A stretch of 64,000 bases of DNA, taken from Sphingobium sp. YR768 (GTDB lineage Bacteria > Pseudomonadota > Alphaproteobacteria > Sphingomonadales > Sphingomonadaceae). The notes beneath the pieces are model-generated. The model did no database searches, was not told the DNA's origin, and worked only from the letters and a program-made list of their open reading frames with translations. Shown here piece after piece: positions 7,860 to 15,677 of the stretch (position 1 is the first letter of the stretch; every line of letters starts with the position of its first letter). The position numbers and the translations under genes were made by a program. The stretch covers positions 1 to 64,000 of the forward strand of contig NZ_FOGE01000023.1 in NCBI RefSeq assembly GCF_900111125.1, in the 5' to 3' direction.

Positions 7860-9769
7860 GGGATCAACCGGGCGACGATGGCGTCGGCCGCTTCCTCGGC
7901 GGTCATCGCGGTGGTGTCCACGCGGATTTCCGGATCGTGCGGCGGCTCATAGGGGCTGTCGATGCCGGTGAAGTTCTTCAGTTCCCCCGACCGCGCCTTC
8001 TTGTACAGGCCCTTGACGTCGCGCGCCTCCGCCTCCGCCAACGGCGTATCGATATGCACTTCAATGAACTCGCCGGGCTGCATCATCTGCCGCACCATGT
8101 CGCGCTCCGACCGGAAGGGCGAGATGAAGGCCGTGATCACGATCAGGCCCGCATCGGTCATCAGCTTGGCAACCTCACCCACGCGGCGGATATTCTCCAC
8201 CCGGTCGGCGTCGGTGAAGCCCAGATCCTTGTTCAGGCCATGGCGCACATTGTCCCCGTCCAGCAGGAAGGTGTGCCGGTTCATCCGGGCCAGTTTCTTC
8301 TCGACCAGATTGGCGATGGTCGACTTGCCGGCACCCGACAGACCGGTGAACCACAGCACCGCCGGCTTCTGGTTCTTGAGGGCGGCATGGAATTCCCGGC
8401 TGACATCGGTTGCCTGCCAATGGACATTCTGCGCCCGACGGAGCGAGAAGTGCAGCATCCCCGCCGCCACCGTCGCGTTGGTGATCTTGTCGATCAGGAT
8501 GAAGCCGCCCAGCGTCCGGTTCTGCGCATAGGGTTCGAACACGATCGGCTTGTCGGTCGACAAGTTTGCGACACCAATGGCGTTGAGGTCCAGCGTCTTG
8601 GCCGCCAGATGCTCCATCGTGTTGACGTTGACTTGATATTTGGGCTGCTGCACCGTCGCGGAAACGGTCTGCGTGCCGACCTTGAGCCAATAAGCACGGC
8701 CGGGCAGCATTTCCTCGTCCGCCATCCAGACGATCGTCGCTTCGAACTGGTCGGCGACCTGCGGCGGGCTGTCAGCAGCCGCGATCACGTCCCCGCGCGA
8801 GCAATCGACTTCATCGGCGAAGCAGATCGTCACCGACTGGCCAGCGACCGCCTGATCCAGATCGCCATCCAGCGTGACCACGCGCGTCACCACACTGGTC
8901 TTGCCCGAAGGCAGGACACGCACGGCGTCACCGGGCTTCACCGTGCCGGTCGCAATCTGGCCGGAGAAGCCGCGAAAATCGAGATTGGGGCGATTGACCC
9001 ACTGCACCGCCATGCGGAAGGGCTTTTCCGCATCGGTCGCGCTGTTGACCTCGACCGTTTCCAGATGTTCGATCAGCGCCGGTCCCTGATACCAGGGCGT
9101 ATTGTCCGACGGACCGGTGATATTGTCGCCCTTGAAACCGGAAATCGGGATCGGGGTGAAGGCCTGAATGCCGATCGACTGGGCGAAGGCGCTGTAATCC
9201 TTCAGAATTTCATCGTAGACGGCCTGATCATAGCCGACCAGATCCATCTTGTTGATCGCCAGCACGATATTCTTGATGCCGATCAGATGCGCCACATAGC
9301 TGTGGCGGCGGGTCTGGGTCAGCACGCCCTTGCGCGCGTCGATCAGGATGACGGCCAGATCGGCCGTCGAGGCGCCCGTCACCATATTGCGGGTATATTG
9401 TTCGTGACCGGGCGTGTCGGCGACGATGAACTTGCGCTTTTCGGTGGCGAAGAAGCGATAGGCGACATCGATGGTGATGCCCTGTTCACGCTCGGCGGCC
9501 AAACCGTCGACCAGCAGAGCGAAGTCGATTTCCTGCCCCTGCGTGCCGACGCGCTTGCTGTCGGCTTCCAGCGCGGCAAGCTGATCCTCGAAGATCATCT
9601 TGCTGTCATAGAGAAGGCGGCCGATCAGCGTCGACTTGCCGTCATCCACCGACCCGCAGGTGATGAAGCGCAGCATCGTCTTATGCTCATGCACCTTGAG
9701 ATACTGATCGATATCTTCCGCGATCAGGGCGTCGGTCTTGTAGATGGGGTCTGCAATGACTTCGGTCAT
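7856..9769 (-). CDS. cysNC: Bifunctional sulfate adenylyltransferase subunit 1 / adenylylsulfate kinase (CysNC)
   Basis: A 637-residue fusion. Residues 1 to about 440 are CysN, the GTPase subunit of ATP sulfurylase: P-loop GSVDDGKS at 39-46, DTPGH at 118-122, NKMD at 173-176. Residues from about 450 are APS kinase CysC: P-loop GLSGAGKS at 476-483, then LDGDNVRHGLN and ISPFRSERD. Together with CysD it makes APS from sulfate and ATP, then PAPS. The start at 9769 (MTEVIADPIY) is preceded by GGGACAG; an upstream extension reads through the intergenic repeat and is not real. Fusion of CysN and CysC is common in rhizobial NodQ and related alphaproteobacterial proteins. No PAPS reductase or sulfotransferase is in the window. 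Confidence 0.95.
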   Translation of the reverse strand: MTEVIADPIYKTDALIAEDIDQYLKVHEHKTMLRFITCGSVDDGKSTLIGRLLYDSKMIFEDQLAALEADSKRVGTQGQEIDFALLVDGLAAEREQGITIDVAYRFFATEKRKFIVADTPGHEQYTRNMVTGASTADLAVILIDARKGVLTQTRRHSYVAHLIGIKNIVLAINKMDLVGYDQAVYDEILKDYSAFAQSIGIQAFTPIPISGFKGDNITGPSDNTPWYQGPALIEHLETVEVNSATDAEKPFRMAVQWVNRPNLDFRGFSGQIATGTVKPGDAVRVLPSGKTSVVTRVVTLDGDLDQAVAGQSVTICFADEVDCSRGDVIAAADSPPQVADQFEATIVWMADEEMLPGRAYWLKVGTQTVSATVQQPKYQVNVNTMEHLAAKTLDLNAIGVANLSTDKPIVFEPYAQNRTLGGFILIDKITNATVAAGMLHFSLRRAQNVHWQATDVSREFHAALKNQKPAVLWFTGLSGAGKSTIANLVEKKLARMNRHTFLLDGDNVRHGLNKDLGFTDADRVENIRRVGEVAKLMTDAGLIVITAFISPFRSERDMVRQMMQPGEFIEVHIDTPLAEAEARDVKGLYKKARSGELKNFTGIDSPYEPPHDPEIRVDTTAMTAEEAADAIVARLIP

Positions 9770-9778
9770 GTTATCTGT

Positions 9779-9890
9779 CCCGTCATCCCAGCAAAGGCTG
9801 GTATCTCGTTGATCTGGAGGAAAGGTTCGGCCCGGAGGCACGAGGCCCCGGCTTTCGCCGGGGTTGACGCTTCGGAATGCTGTGCATTCC
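9779..9890. repeat. Palindromic repeat in the cysD-cysNC gap ('IPAFAGMT' class)
   Basis: The 129-base gap between cysD and cysNC is filled with hairpins. CCCGTCATCCCAGC begins a unit at 9779, CCCCGGC/GCCGGGG pairs at 9846-9863 around TTTC, and GGAATGC/GCATTCC pairs at 9874-9890 around TGT. Read on the minus strand it encodes TPAKAGAS and EIPAFAGMT, the translated hallmark of a widespread proteobacterial palindromic element. It sits inside an operon, where it may act on mRNA stability or stoichiometry. Confidence 0.75.
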
Positions 9891-9898
9891 GTGGCGCG

Positions 9899-10813
9899 TC
9901 AAAAATAGCCTTCCTGCTTCTTCTTCTCCATGCCGGCGCCGCCCGCATCCTTGTCGATCGCGCGCCCCTGCCGCTCGCTGGTGGTTGTCAGCAGCGTTTC
10001 CTGAATCACTTCGGGCAGCGTCTTTGCCTCGCTCTCGACAGCGCCGGTGAGCGGATAGCAGCCCAGCGTGCGGAAACGGATCGAACGCATCACCGGCTCT
10101 TCGCCGGGTTGCAGCGGGAAGCGCTCGTCATCGACCATCAGCAACATGCCATCGCGCTCCACCGTCGGGCGCTGGTCCGCGAAATAGAGCGGCACGATCG
10201 GCACGTCGTTCAGATGGATATATTGCCAGATATCCAACTCGGTCCAGTTGCTGATCGGGAAGACGCGGATGCTCTCACCCTTGTTCTTGCGGGCGTTATA
10301 GAGGTTCCACAATTCCGGGCGCTGGTTCTTCGGGTCCCAGCCATGCGAGGCTGTTCGGAAGGAGAAGATGCGCTCCTTGGCGCGGCTCTTTTCCTCGTCC
10401 CGCCGTGCGCCACCGAAAGCCGCGTCGAAGCCGTACAGGTTGAGCGCCTGCTTCAGCCCTTCCGTCTTCCACATGTCGGTATGCAGCGCGCCATGGTCGA
10501 ACGGGTTGATCCCCCGCTCCTTGGCTTCCGGGTTTTGATAGACCAGCAATTCCATGCCGCTATCGCGCGCCATCTTGTCGCGCAATTCGTACATGGCCTT
10601 GAACTTCCATGTCGTATCGACATGCAGCAGAGGAAAGGGCGGCGGCGAAGGATAGAAGGCCTTGCGCGCAAGATGCAGCATCACCGCGCTGTCCTTGCCC
10701 ACGGAATAGAGCATCACCGGCTTTTCCGCTTCCGCCACAACTTCACGCATGATGTGGATGGCTTCTGCTTCCAGCCGTTCCAGATGCGTCAGACTATTTG
10801 CGGCGGTCGCCAT
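9899..10813 (-). CDS. cysD: Sulfate adenylyltransferase subunit 2 (CysD)
   Basis: Catalytic ATP-sulfurylase subunit forming APS with CysN. A 304-residue protein of the PP-loop superfamily with the modified loop SVGKDSAV around residue 37, then HVDTTWKF, GARRDEEKSRAKER and FPISNWTELDIWQYI, all characteristic of CysD. The start at 10813 (MATAANSLTHLERLEAE) fits the family; a 24-codon upstream extension would run into the shared promoter region. It is the first gene of cysD-cysNC-cysQ and is divergent from a LuxR-type regulator 83 bases away. Confidence 0.95.
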   Translation of the reverse strand: MATAANSLTHLERLEAEAIHIMREVVAEAEKPVMLYSVGKDSAVMLHLARKAFYPSPPPFPLLHVDTTWKFKAMYELRDKMARDSGMELLVYQNPEAKERGINPFDHGALHTDMWKTEGLKQALNLYGFDAAFGGARRDEEKSRAKERIFSFRTASHGWDPKNQRPELWNLYNARKNKGESIRVFPISNWTELDIWQYIHLNDVPIVPLYFADQRPTVERDGMLLMVDDERFPLQPGEEPVMRSIRFRTLGCYPLTGAVESEAKTLPEVIQETLLTTTSERQGRAIDKDAGGAGMEKKKQEGYF

Positions 10814-10877
10814 CAACGAATCCCTTTCTCTCGGTCGTCCGGTATGGACATTGATACAGGCATGACATTCCCGCGAA

Positions 10878-10893
10878 CCTCCCATATGGGAGG
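10878..10893. promoter_or_regulatory. Perfect 16-bp palindrome covering the ribosome-binding site of the LuxR-type gene
   Basis: CCTCCCATATGGGAGG is a perfect palindrome whose right half (GGGAGG) is also the Shine-Dalgarno of the gene starting at 10897. It lies in the 83-base divergent region with cysD. It could be an operator for one or both promoters, or an RNA hairpin hiding the ribosome-binding site. I cannot distinguish these from sequence. Confidence 0.5.
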
Positions 10894-10896
10894 GTC

Positions 10897-11985
10897 ATGC
10901 AACTCACCAGCGCCGACGAAACAGACCTGCTCATGCCGCTCTATGCCGGTGTGCATGATCAGAGCCGGTGGCAATCCTTTCTGGCACGCCTGCAACGTCG
11001 TACTGGCGCGGACCATGCCGCTCTGATCCTGGGCCGGAATGATGCCCCCATGGATCAGGCGACGGAAATATCGTCCGGCCGCAATTTGCGGGACGAGGCA
11101 GGGAAACTCGGCTTGGCCCGTCACTATGCAGCGGAGCGCCTGCCTTACCGAACCTTGCGACCCGGCCGCGTCTACGGGGCGGCCGAACTTGTTCTGCATG
11201 ATACGGCGATGCGAACCGCCCATCAGCATTTCAACGAACAACTGGGCGTCAGCGACCGCCGAGTCATTCGCATCAGGGATCAGGAAGGCGCTAGCGCCTG
11301 GCTTAGCCTGGCGCGCAATGATCATGGCTTTTCGGCCAGCGATGGCGCCCTGCTGATCGCGGTCGCGCCGCATGTCGCGGTCGCGCTGCGCAATTTCGTC
11401 CAGACGGAAGGTCTGCGCATTCAGGCGACCATGGCCCAGCATGCGCTGGCGCGGGGCAGTATCGGCTGGATCGCCTTCGATCGAGAAGCCCGCATCATTG
11501 CGCGCGACGAGACGATGGCCGCGCTGCTGCCGATCACCACCGATGAAAGATTGCGTACCGACAGGGTGGAAACGCGGCAGATGCTGCTGCACATGGCGGC
11601 AGAGGCAGCGAATAACCCCTATGTTGCGCCCCGCGTCGTGACGCTGCTCGACACGCCGCATCTCGACGCGGTGCTGGTTCCCCTGCCAGACAGTCCCGCC
11701 ATCGCGCTGGCGACGCCGGTATTGCTGGCACTCTGCCACCTGTTCCCGCAACCGGGCGAAGGCCGCGCCGCGCTGCTGGCCGACCTGTTCGACCTGTCCC
11801 GGCGAGAAGCGGAACTGGCGCTGGCGATCAGCGACGGCCTGTCGATCGCCGAAGCCGCAGCACTGCTGGGCCTGACTCAGGAAACTGCGCGCAACTATTC
11901 GAAACGCATCTATGCCAGGATGGGCGTGCGCGGACAGGCCGAACTGGTACGCCGGATATTACTGAGCAGCGCCCTGCTAGGCTGA
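10897..11985 (+). CDS. LuxR-family helix-turn-helix regulator, divergent from cysD
   Basis: A 362-residue protein with a C-terminal LuxR-type DNA-binding domain (about residues 290-355: FDLSRREAELALAISDGLSI, AEAAALLGLTQETARNYSKRIYARMGVRGQAELV). The threonine-rich recognition helix and the conserved GVRGQAELV end are clear. The first 280 residues form a sensory region without a recognisable autoinducer-binding or receiver motif. Its start is fixed by GGGAGGG 3 bases before ATG. Its 3' end overlaps the convergent aldo/keto reductase by 9 bases. Head-to-head placement with cysDNC suggests control of sulfate activation or autoregulation, an inference from position only. Confidence 0.85.
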   Translation: MQLTSADETDLLMPLYAGVHDQSRWQSFLARLQRRTGADHAALILGRNDAPMDQATEISSGRNLRDEAGKLGLARHYAAERLPYRTLRPGRVYGAAELVLHDTAMRTAHQHFNEQLGVSDRRVIRIRDQEGASAWLSLARNDHGFSASDGALLIAVAPHVAVALRNFVQTEGLRIQATMAQHALARGSIGWIAFDREARIIARDETMAALLPITTDERLRTDRVETRQMLLHMAAEAANNPYVAPRVVTLLDTPHLDAVLVPLPDSPAIALATPVLLALCHLFPQPGEGRAALLADLFDLSRREAELALAISDGLSIAEAAALLGLTQETARNYSKRIYARMGVRGQAELVRRILLSSALLG

Positions 11986-12978
11986 GGGGACCGGCGCACG
12001 CGGATCGATCAACGCTTCGTCCTTCAGCGCCTGCCAGAAAGCCGCCGGAATCGCCTGCCCCATCAGGTCCAGCGCGGATTGCAGATGCCGCACCGATCCG
12101 ATGCCCGGTATCACCGTCGCGACCGCCGGATGAGCGAGCGGAAATTGCAGCGCCGCCGCACCAAGCGCGATGCCGAAATCGGCGCAGATATCCTCCATCC
12201 GCCCGACACGCGCGACGATATCGGCCGGCGCTGGCCCATAATCATAATGGACCGCGCCGCCATGGCGGACGCCCTGCGCCAATATGCCCGAGTTGAACGG
12301 TCCCCCCAATATGATGCGCACGTCCTTCTTCACGCACAGTGGCAGCAGGCTGTCGAGCGGCCCTTGTTCCAGCAAGGTATAGCGTCCCGCCAGCAGGATC
12401 AGGTCGATATCGGCGCGGGCCATCACCTCCTCGCACACGGCGATTTCGTTGACGCCCAGCCCGATCGCGCCGACCGCGCCCGCCGCGCGCAATTCGATGA
12501 GCGCCCGAAAACCGCCGTCCATTAATTCGCGTATCCGCGCCGCATGGGCATCGCCATGGGCAAAGCGGCCGATATCATGGACGTAGAGGATATCGATGCG
12601 ATCCCTTCGCAAGCGCTGTCGACTCGCTTCATAGGAGCGCATCACCGCGTCATAGCTATAATCGAAGACGCTCTGATAAGGCTCCGGCGACACGAACCCC
12701 TGCCGCTGCTGCGACAGGTCGGCGTCCGGCACGGAATCGAGCCGCCGCCCGACCTTGGTGGACAAGATCGCCTGGCCCTGCGGAACGAGATCGGCCAGCG
12801 CTGCGCCCAGCCGCTTTTCGCTGAGGCCGAAACCATAATGGGGCGCCGTATCGAAATAGCGTAGCCCGGCATCCCAGGCCGCCTCGACAACGGCTCGTGC
12901 ATCTGCGTCGGGGATAGCGCGATAGAGATTGCCGATCGCCGCCGCGCCAAAGCCCAGCTTGTCGAAATTTAGCGTCAT
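11977..12978 (-). CDS. Aldo/keto reductase, L-fucose (D-threo-aldose) 1-dehydrogenase type
   Basis: A 333-residue NAD(P)-dependent aldo/keto reductase. The family tetrad can be read: Asp and Tyr in YFDTAPHYGFGLSEKRLG, Lys in LSTKVGRRL and His in ILYVHDIGRFAHGD. The opening LGFGAAAIGNLYRAI and the HDIGRFAHGD block resemble D-threo-aldose/L-fucose 1-dehydrogenases and pyridoxal 4-dehydrogenases. Its ATG overlaps the stop of the lactonase gene (12975-12978), so lactonase and dehydrogenase are co-transcribed. With the neighbouring lactonase, FAH hydrolase and SDR, the best reading is oxidation of L-fucose (or a related aldose) to the lactone. L-rhamnose or L-galactose as substrate is possible. 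Confidence 0.85.
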   Translation of the reverse strand: MTLNFDKLGFGAAAIGNLYRAIPDADARAVVEAAWDAGLRYFDTAPHYGFGLSEKRLGAALADLVPQGQAILSTKVGRRLDSVPDADLSQQRQGFVSPEPYQSVFDYSYDAVMRSYEASRQRLRRDRIDILYVHDIGRFAHGDAHAARIRELMDGGFRALIELRAAGAVGAIGLGVNEIAVCEEVMARADIDLILLAGRYTLLEQGPLDSLLPLCVKKDVRIILGGPFNSGILAQGVRHGGAVHYDYGPAPADIVARVGRMEDICADFGIALGAAALQFPLAHPAVATVIPGIGSVRHLQSALDLMGQAIPAAFWQALKDEALIDPRAPVPSA

Positions 12979-13859
12979 GCCACCGCCTCCAGACCATAAA
13001 AGGCGCGCGCCGCCCCCTCGAACAGGCGCGCACGGCCATCCGCATCCAGATCGCCCGCCAGCCGCAGCGCATCGTTTACCCAGTCGCCATAGCTGTCACC
13101 CACATGCAGCAGCACCGGCCAGTCGCTGCCCCACATCACCCGATCGCCAAAGCAGGACAGGATATGCGCGACATAGGGCGCCAGCGCCTGCGCCGACTGT
13201 CCCTGCGCCTGTTCGGTGCGCAGGCCCGACAATTTGCACCAGATATTGGGATAGCGGGCGAGCACCGCCATCTGCTCCCGCCAGGGATCGAGGATCAGGT
13301 CGGCAGCGAAGGGCTTTGCGCCATGGTCGATCACGATCGGCAGGTCCGGCCAGCGTTCGGCAAGGCGCGCAATGACCGGCAGATGGCGCGGCTGGATCAG
13401 CGCGTCGAACCGCAGGCCATGGTCGATCATCGCCCCGATCGCCGGGGAGAGAGTATCGCGCAAAATCCAGTCGCTGTCCTCGATCCCCTGAAGCATCGGC
13501 CGCAGCCCGACAAATTTGGGCCGCGCCGCCAGCCGGGCAATCCGCGCGGGCGCATCCGCGGCCTCCAATGCGACCCAGCCGACCACGCCCAGCACCAGCG
13601 GATCGTCCGCCACCAGATCGAGCATCCAGTCGGTATCGCGATCGTCGGGCTGCGACTGGACCAATATCGTACCCGCCATATCCAGCCCCTGCGTCGCCAC
13701 GCGGAGGTCATCGGGCAGGAAATCGCGATATAGCAAAGGCCAGTCCGCATCGGGCCAGACCTGCCCCGGACCACCGATCCGCCAGAAATGCTGATGGGCA
13801 TCCAGAATGCGGGTCAAAATCCGGGCCGAAATCGGGGCCAAAATCGGGGGTCGCGTCAT
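12975..13859 (-). CDS. Amidohydrolase-2 family lactonase, probable L-fuconolactonase
   Basis: A 294-residue metal-dependent TIM-barrel hydrolase. It has the N-terminal HxH motif (LDAHQHFW), a His in PIVIDHGAKPF and the terminal Asp in VMWGSDWPVL, the pattern of L-fuconolactonase and L-rhamnono-lactonase-type enzymes. It would open the 1,5-lactone made by the adjacent aldo/keto reductase. The first residues before LDAHQHF are encoded by four 12-base tandem units (see that feature), which makes the N-terminus longer than usual. ATG at 13859 is the only in-frame ATG before the motif. The promoter region is shared divergently with the FAH hydrolase gene. Confidence 0.85.
   Translation of the reverse strand: MTRPPILAPISARILTRILDAHQHFWRIGGPGQVWPDADWPLLYRDFLPDDLRVATQGLDMAGTILVQSQPDDRDTDWMLDLVADDPLVLGVVGWVALEAADAPARIARLAARPKFVGLRPMLQGIEDSDWILRDTLSPAIGAMIDHGLRFDALIQPRHLPVIARLAERWPDLPIVIDHGAKPFAADLILDPWREQMAVLARYPNIWCKLSGLRTEQAQGQSAQALAPYVAHILSCFGDRVMWGSDWPVLLHVGDSYGDWVNDALRLAGDLDADGRARLFEGAARAFYGLEAVA
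13802..13849 (-). repeat. Four 12-bp tandem units in the 5' end of the lactonase gene
   Basis: On the coding strand, four consecutive 12-mers of the form CCCCGATTTTGG (variants CCCCGATTTCGG, CCCGGATTTTGA, CCCGCATTCTGG) encode the tetrapeptide series PPIL/APIS/ARIL/TRIL just before the catalytic LDAHQHF. The unit length of four codons keeps the frame whatever the copy number, so this is a candidate variable-number repeat. Confidence 0.7.
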
Positions 13860-13925
13860 GCGCCGTCCTCGTGCATGTTCGCCTTTGCCTCTCGCATCAT
13901 CCTCTTACCTTGTCATTCCAACAAA

Positions 13926-13942
13926 CATACGACATCATACAA
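13926..13942. promoter_or_regulatory. Candidate operator, site 1 of the TTGTATGAYRT motif
   Basis: On the minus strand TTGTATGATGTCGTATG is an imperfect dyad. It lies between the lactonase start (13859, minus) and the FAH hydrolase start (14000, plus), placed to control both. The same core occurs at 14866-14882, 24631-24647 and 34900-34916. The style resembles GntR/FadR-type operators, but no GntR gene is in the window. Confidence 0.55.
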
Positions 13943-13999
13943 CATGAACGACGGCTGTCCATGCCGCTCCGTCACATGCCATAAGAAAGGACGTCTATA

Positions 14000-14848
14000 A
14001 TGAAATTGTGCCGCATCGGGGAAGCCGGTCAGGAGCGCCCGGCCCTGGTCGATGCCGACGGTCGCCTGCGTGACCTGTCCGCCCATATTGCCGATCTGGA
14101 TGGCGCGGCGATTGGACCGGAAGGCCTTGCCCGCCTCGCCGCGATCGACGTCGACAGCCTGCCCGTGGTCGAAGGCCCGGTCCGCTATGGCCCGCCCGTC
14201 ACCGGCACGCGCCAGTTCGTCGCGATCGGCCTCAACTATGCCGATCATGCAGCCGAATCCAACCTGCCCATCCCGGCGGAACCGGTTGTCTTCAACAAAT
14301 GGGTCAGTTGCATTCAGGGGCCGAACGACCCGGTGATCGTGCCCAGGGACTCGCTCAAGACCGACTGGGAAGTCGAACTGGGTGTCATCATCGGCAGCGC
14401 CGCGCATAATGTCAGCGAAGCCGACGCCCTGTCCCATGTCGCGGGCTATTGCGTGATCAACGATGTGTCGGAACGCGCATGGCAGACCGAACGCGGCGCG
14501 ACGTGGGACAAGGGCAAGGGCTTCCCGACCTTCGGACCCGTCGGTCCCTGGCTGGTGACCAGTGACGAAGTGGGCGATCCGCAGGCCCTGTCCATGTGGC
14601 TGAACGTCAATGGTGAGCGCAAGCAGGACGGCAGCACGAAGACGATGATCTTCACCGTCGAACAGATCGTCGCCTATGTCAGCCAGTTCATGACGCTGCT
14701 GCCCGGCGACATCATCACCACCGGCACGCCGCCCGGCGTCGGCCTGGGGCAGAAGCCCGAGCCCTGGTATCTCAAGGCGGGCGACGTCGTCGCGCTGGGC
14801 ATCGAGAAGCTGGGCGAACAGCAGCAGAGCTTCATCGCCGCCAATTGA
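14000..14848 (+). CDS. Fumarylacetoacetate-hydrolase family, probable 2,4-diketo-3-deoxy-L-fuconate/rhamnonate hydrolase
   Basis: A 282-residue FAH-fold enzyme. The metal-binding acidic residues of the family are visible in TDWEVELGVIIG (two Glu) and in VINDVSERAWQ (Asp/Glu); GDIITTGTPPGVG closes the active site. In non-phosphorylative L-fucose and L-rhamnose catabolism this family cleaves the 2,4-diketo-3-deoxy acid to pyruvate and L-lactate. Both sugars converge on the same diketo intermediate, so the sequence does not decide between them. SDR, glycosidase and rhamnosidase genes follow on the same strand. An AAAGGA element precedes the ATG. Ureidoglycolate lyase-type activity is an alternative, less likely in this context. 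Confidence 0.85.
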   Translation: MKLCRIGEAGQERPALVDADGRLRDLSAHIADLDGAAIGPEGLARLAAIDVDSLPVVEGPVRYGPPVTGTRQFVAIGLNYADHAAESNLPIPAEPVVFNKWVSCIQGPNDPVIVPRDSLKTDWEVELGVIIGSAAHNVSEADALSHVAGYCVINDVSERAWQTERGATWDKGKGFPTFGPVGPWLVTSDEVGDPQALSMWLNVNGERKQDGSTKTMIFTVEQIVAYVSQFMTLLPGDIITTGTPPGVGLGQKPEPWYLKAGDVVALGIEKLGEQQQSFIAAN

Positions 14849-14865
14849 CAGGCTCCCGTCATCCT

Positions 14866-14882
14866 GCTTAAACATCATACAT
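14866..14882. promoter_or_regulatory. Candidate operator, site 2 of the TTGTATGAYRT motif
   Basis: Minus-strand ATGTATGATGTTTAAGC shares TGTATGATGT with site 1. It lies 24 bases upstream of the SDR start and just after the FAH hydrolase stop, so the SDR and the glycosidase genes may have their own regulated promoter. Confidence 0.5.
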
Positions 14883-14905
14883 ATTATCAAATATGGAGCA
14901 GGAAG

Positions 14906-15634
14906 ATGGGGCGCCTCTCAGGCAAGACGGCATTGGTGACGGCGGCGGGGCAGGGTATAGGCCGCGCCACCGTCGAGGCTTTCGTCCGGGAAGGCGCGCG
15001 CGTCATCGCGACCGACGTGCGCGCCGACGCCCTGACCGGACTGGACGGGGCGGAAGCGAAGGCGCTGGACGTCACCGATCCCGCCGCAGTGCAGGCCATT
15101 GCGGCGGATCATCCCGATCTCGACATTCTCTATAATTGCGCCGGCCGGGTGCATGCGGGCACCATCCTTGACTGTGACGAGGATGAGTGGAGTTTTTCCA
15201 ACAGCCTGAACGTCACTGCCCAATATCGCATGATCCGCGCCGTGCTGCCAGGCATGATCGCGCGCGGCGGCGGATCGATCATCAACATGTCGTCCATCTG
15301 CTCCAGCATCAAGGCGGTGCCCAACCGCTTCGCCTATGGCGCGACCAAGGCGGCGGTGATCGGCCTGACAAAATCGGTCGCGGTCGATTTCGTGACCAAG
15401 GGCATACGCTGCAACGCCATCTGCCCCGGCACGGTCGAGACGCCTTCGCTGATCCAGCGGCTCCACGACACCGGCGATTTCGAGAAGGCCTATGCGGAGT
15501 TCACCGCGCGCCAGGCGATGGGCCGCTTCGGCCGGGTCGAGGAACTGGCCGCGCTGGCCGTCTATCTGGCATCGGACGAGTCCGCCTTCACCACGGGCAC
15601 GGTCAATGTGATCGATGGCGGCTGGGTCAACTAA
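14906..15634 (+). CDS. SDR oxidoreductase, probable 2-keto-3-deoxy-L-fuconate (or rhamnonate) 4-dehydrogenase
   Basis: A 242-residue classical short-chain dehydrogenase: nucleotide-binding TAAGQGIGRA, NAG-type CAGRV, catalytic Ser in INMSSICSS and YxxxK in YGATKAAVIG. The closest remembered relatives are BDH2-like 3-hydroxybutyrate dehydrogenases and the bacterial 2-keto-3-deoxy-L-fuconate dehydrogenase, which share the SSICSSIKAVPNRFAYGATK-like block. It would oxidise C4 of the 2-keto-3-deoxy acid to give the substrate of the FAH hydrolase one gene upstream. An AGGAAG sequence lies just before the ATG. The 2-keto-3-deoxy acids from fucose and rhamnose differ at C4, so specificity needs an assay. 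Confidence 0.82.
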   Translation: MGRLSGKTALVTAAGQGIGRATVEAFVREGARVIATDVRADALTGLDGAEAKALDVTDPAAVQAIAADHPDLDILYNCAGRVHAGTILDCDEDEWSFSNSLNVTAQYRMIRAVLPGMIARGGGSIINMSSICSSIKAVPNRFAYGATKAAVIGLTKSVAVDFVTKGIRCNAICPGTVETPSLIQRLHDTGDFEKAYAEFTARQAMGRFGRVEELAALAVYLASDESAFTTGTVNVIDGGWVN

Positions 15635-15677
15635 GCCGCATCAGCGCCGGCAAGAGCGCGCGAAAAGGAGAGGATGG

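Noticed and set aside
9766..9948. 60-codon protein in the cysD-cysNC gap
   Set aside because: It is the translation of a palindromic repeat (IPAFAGMT type).
7937..11026. 1029-codon plus-strand frame over cysNC and cysD
   Set aside because: Complement-frame shadow of two certain genes; its sequence (many His/Arg/Gly) has no domain pattern.
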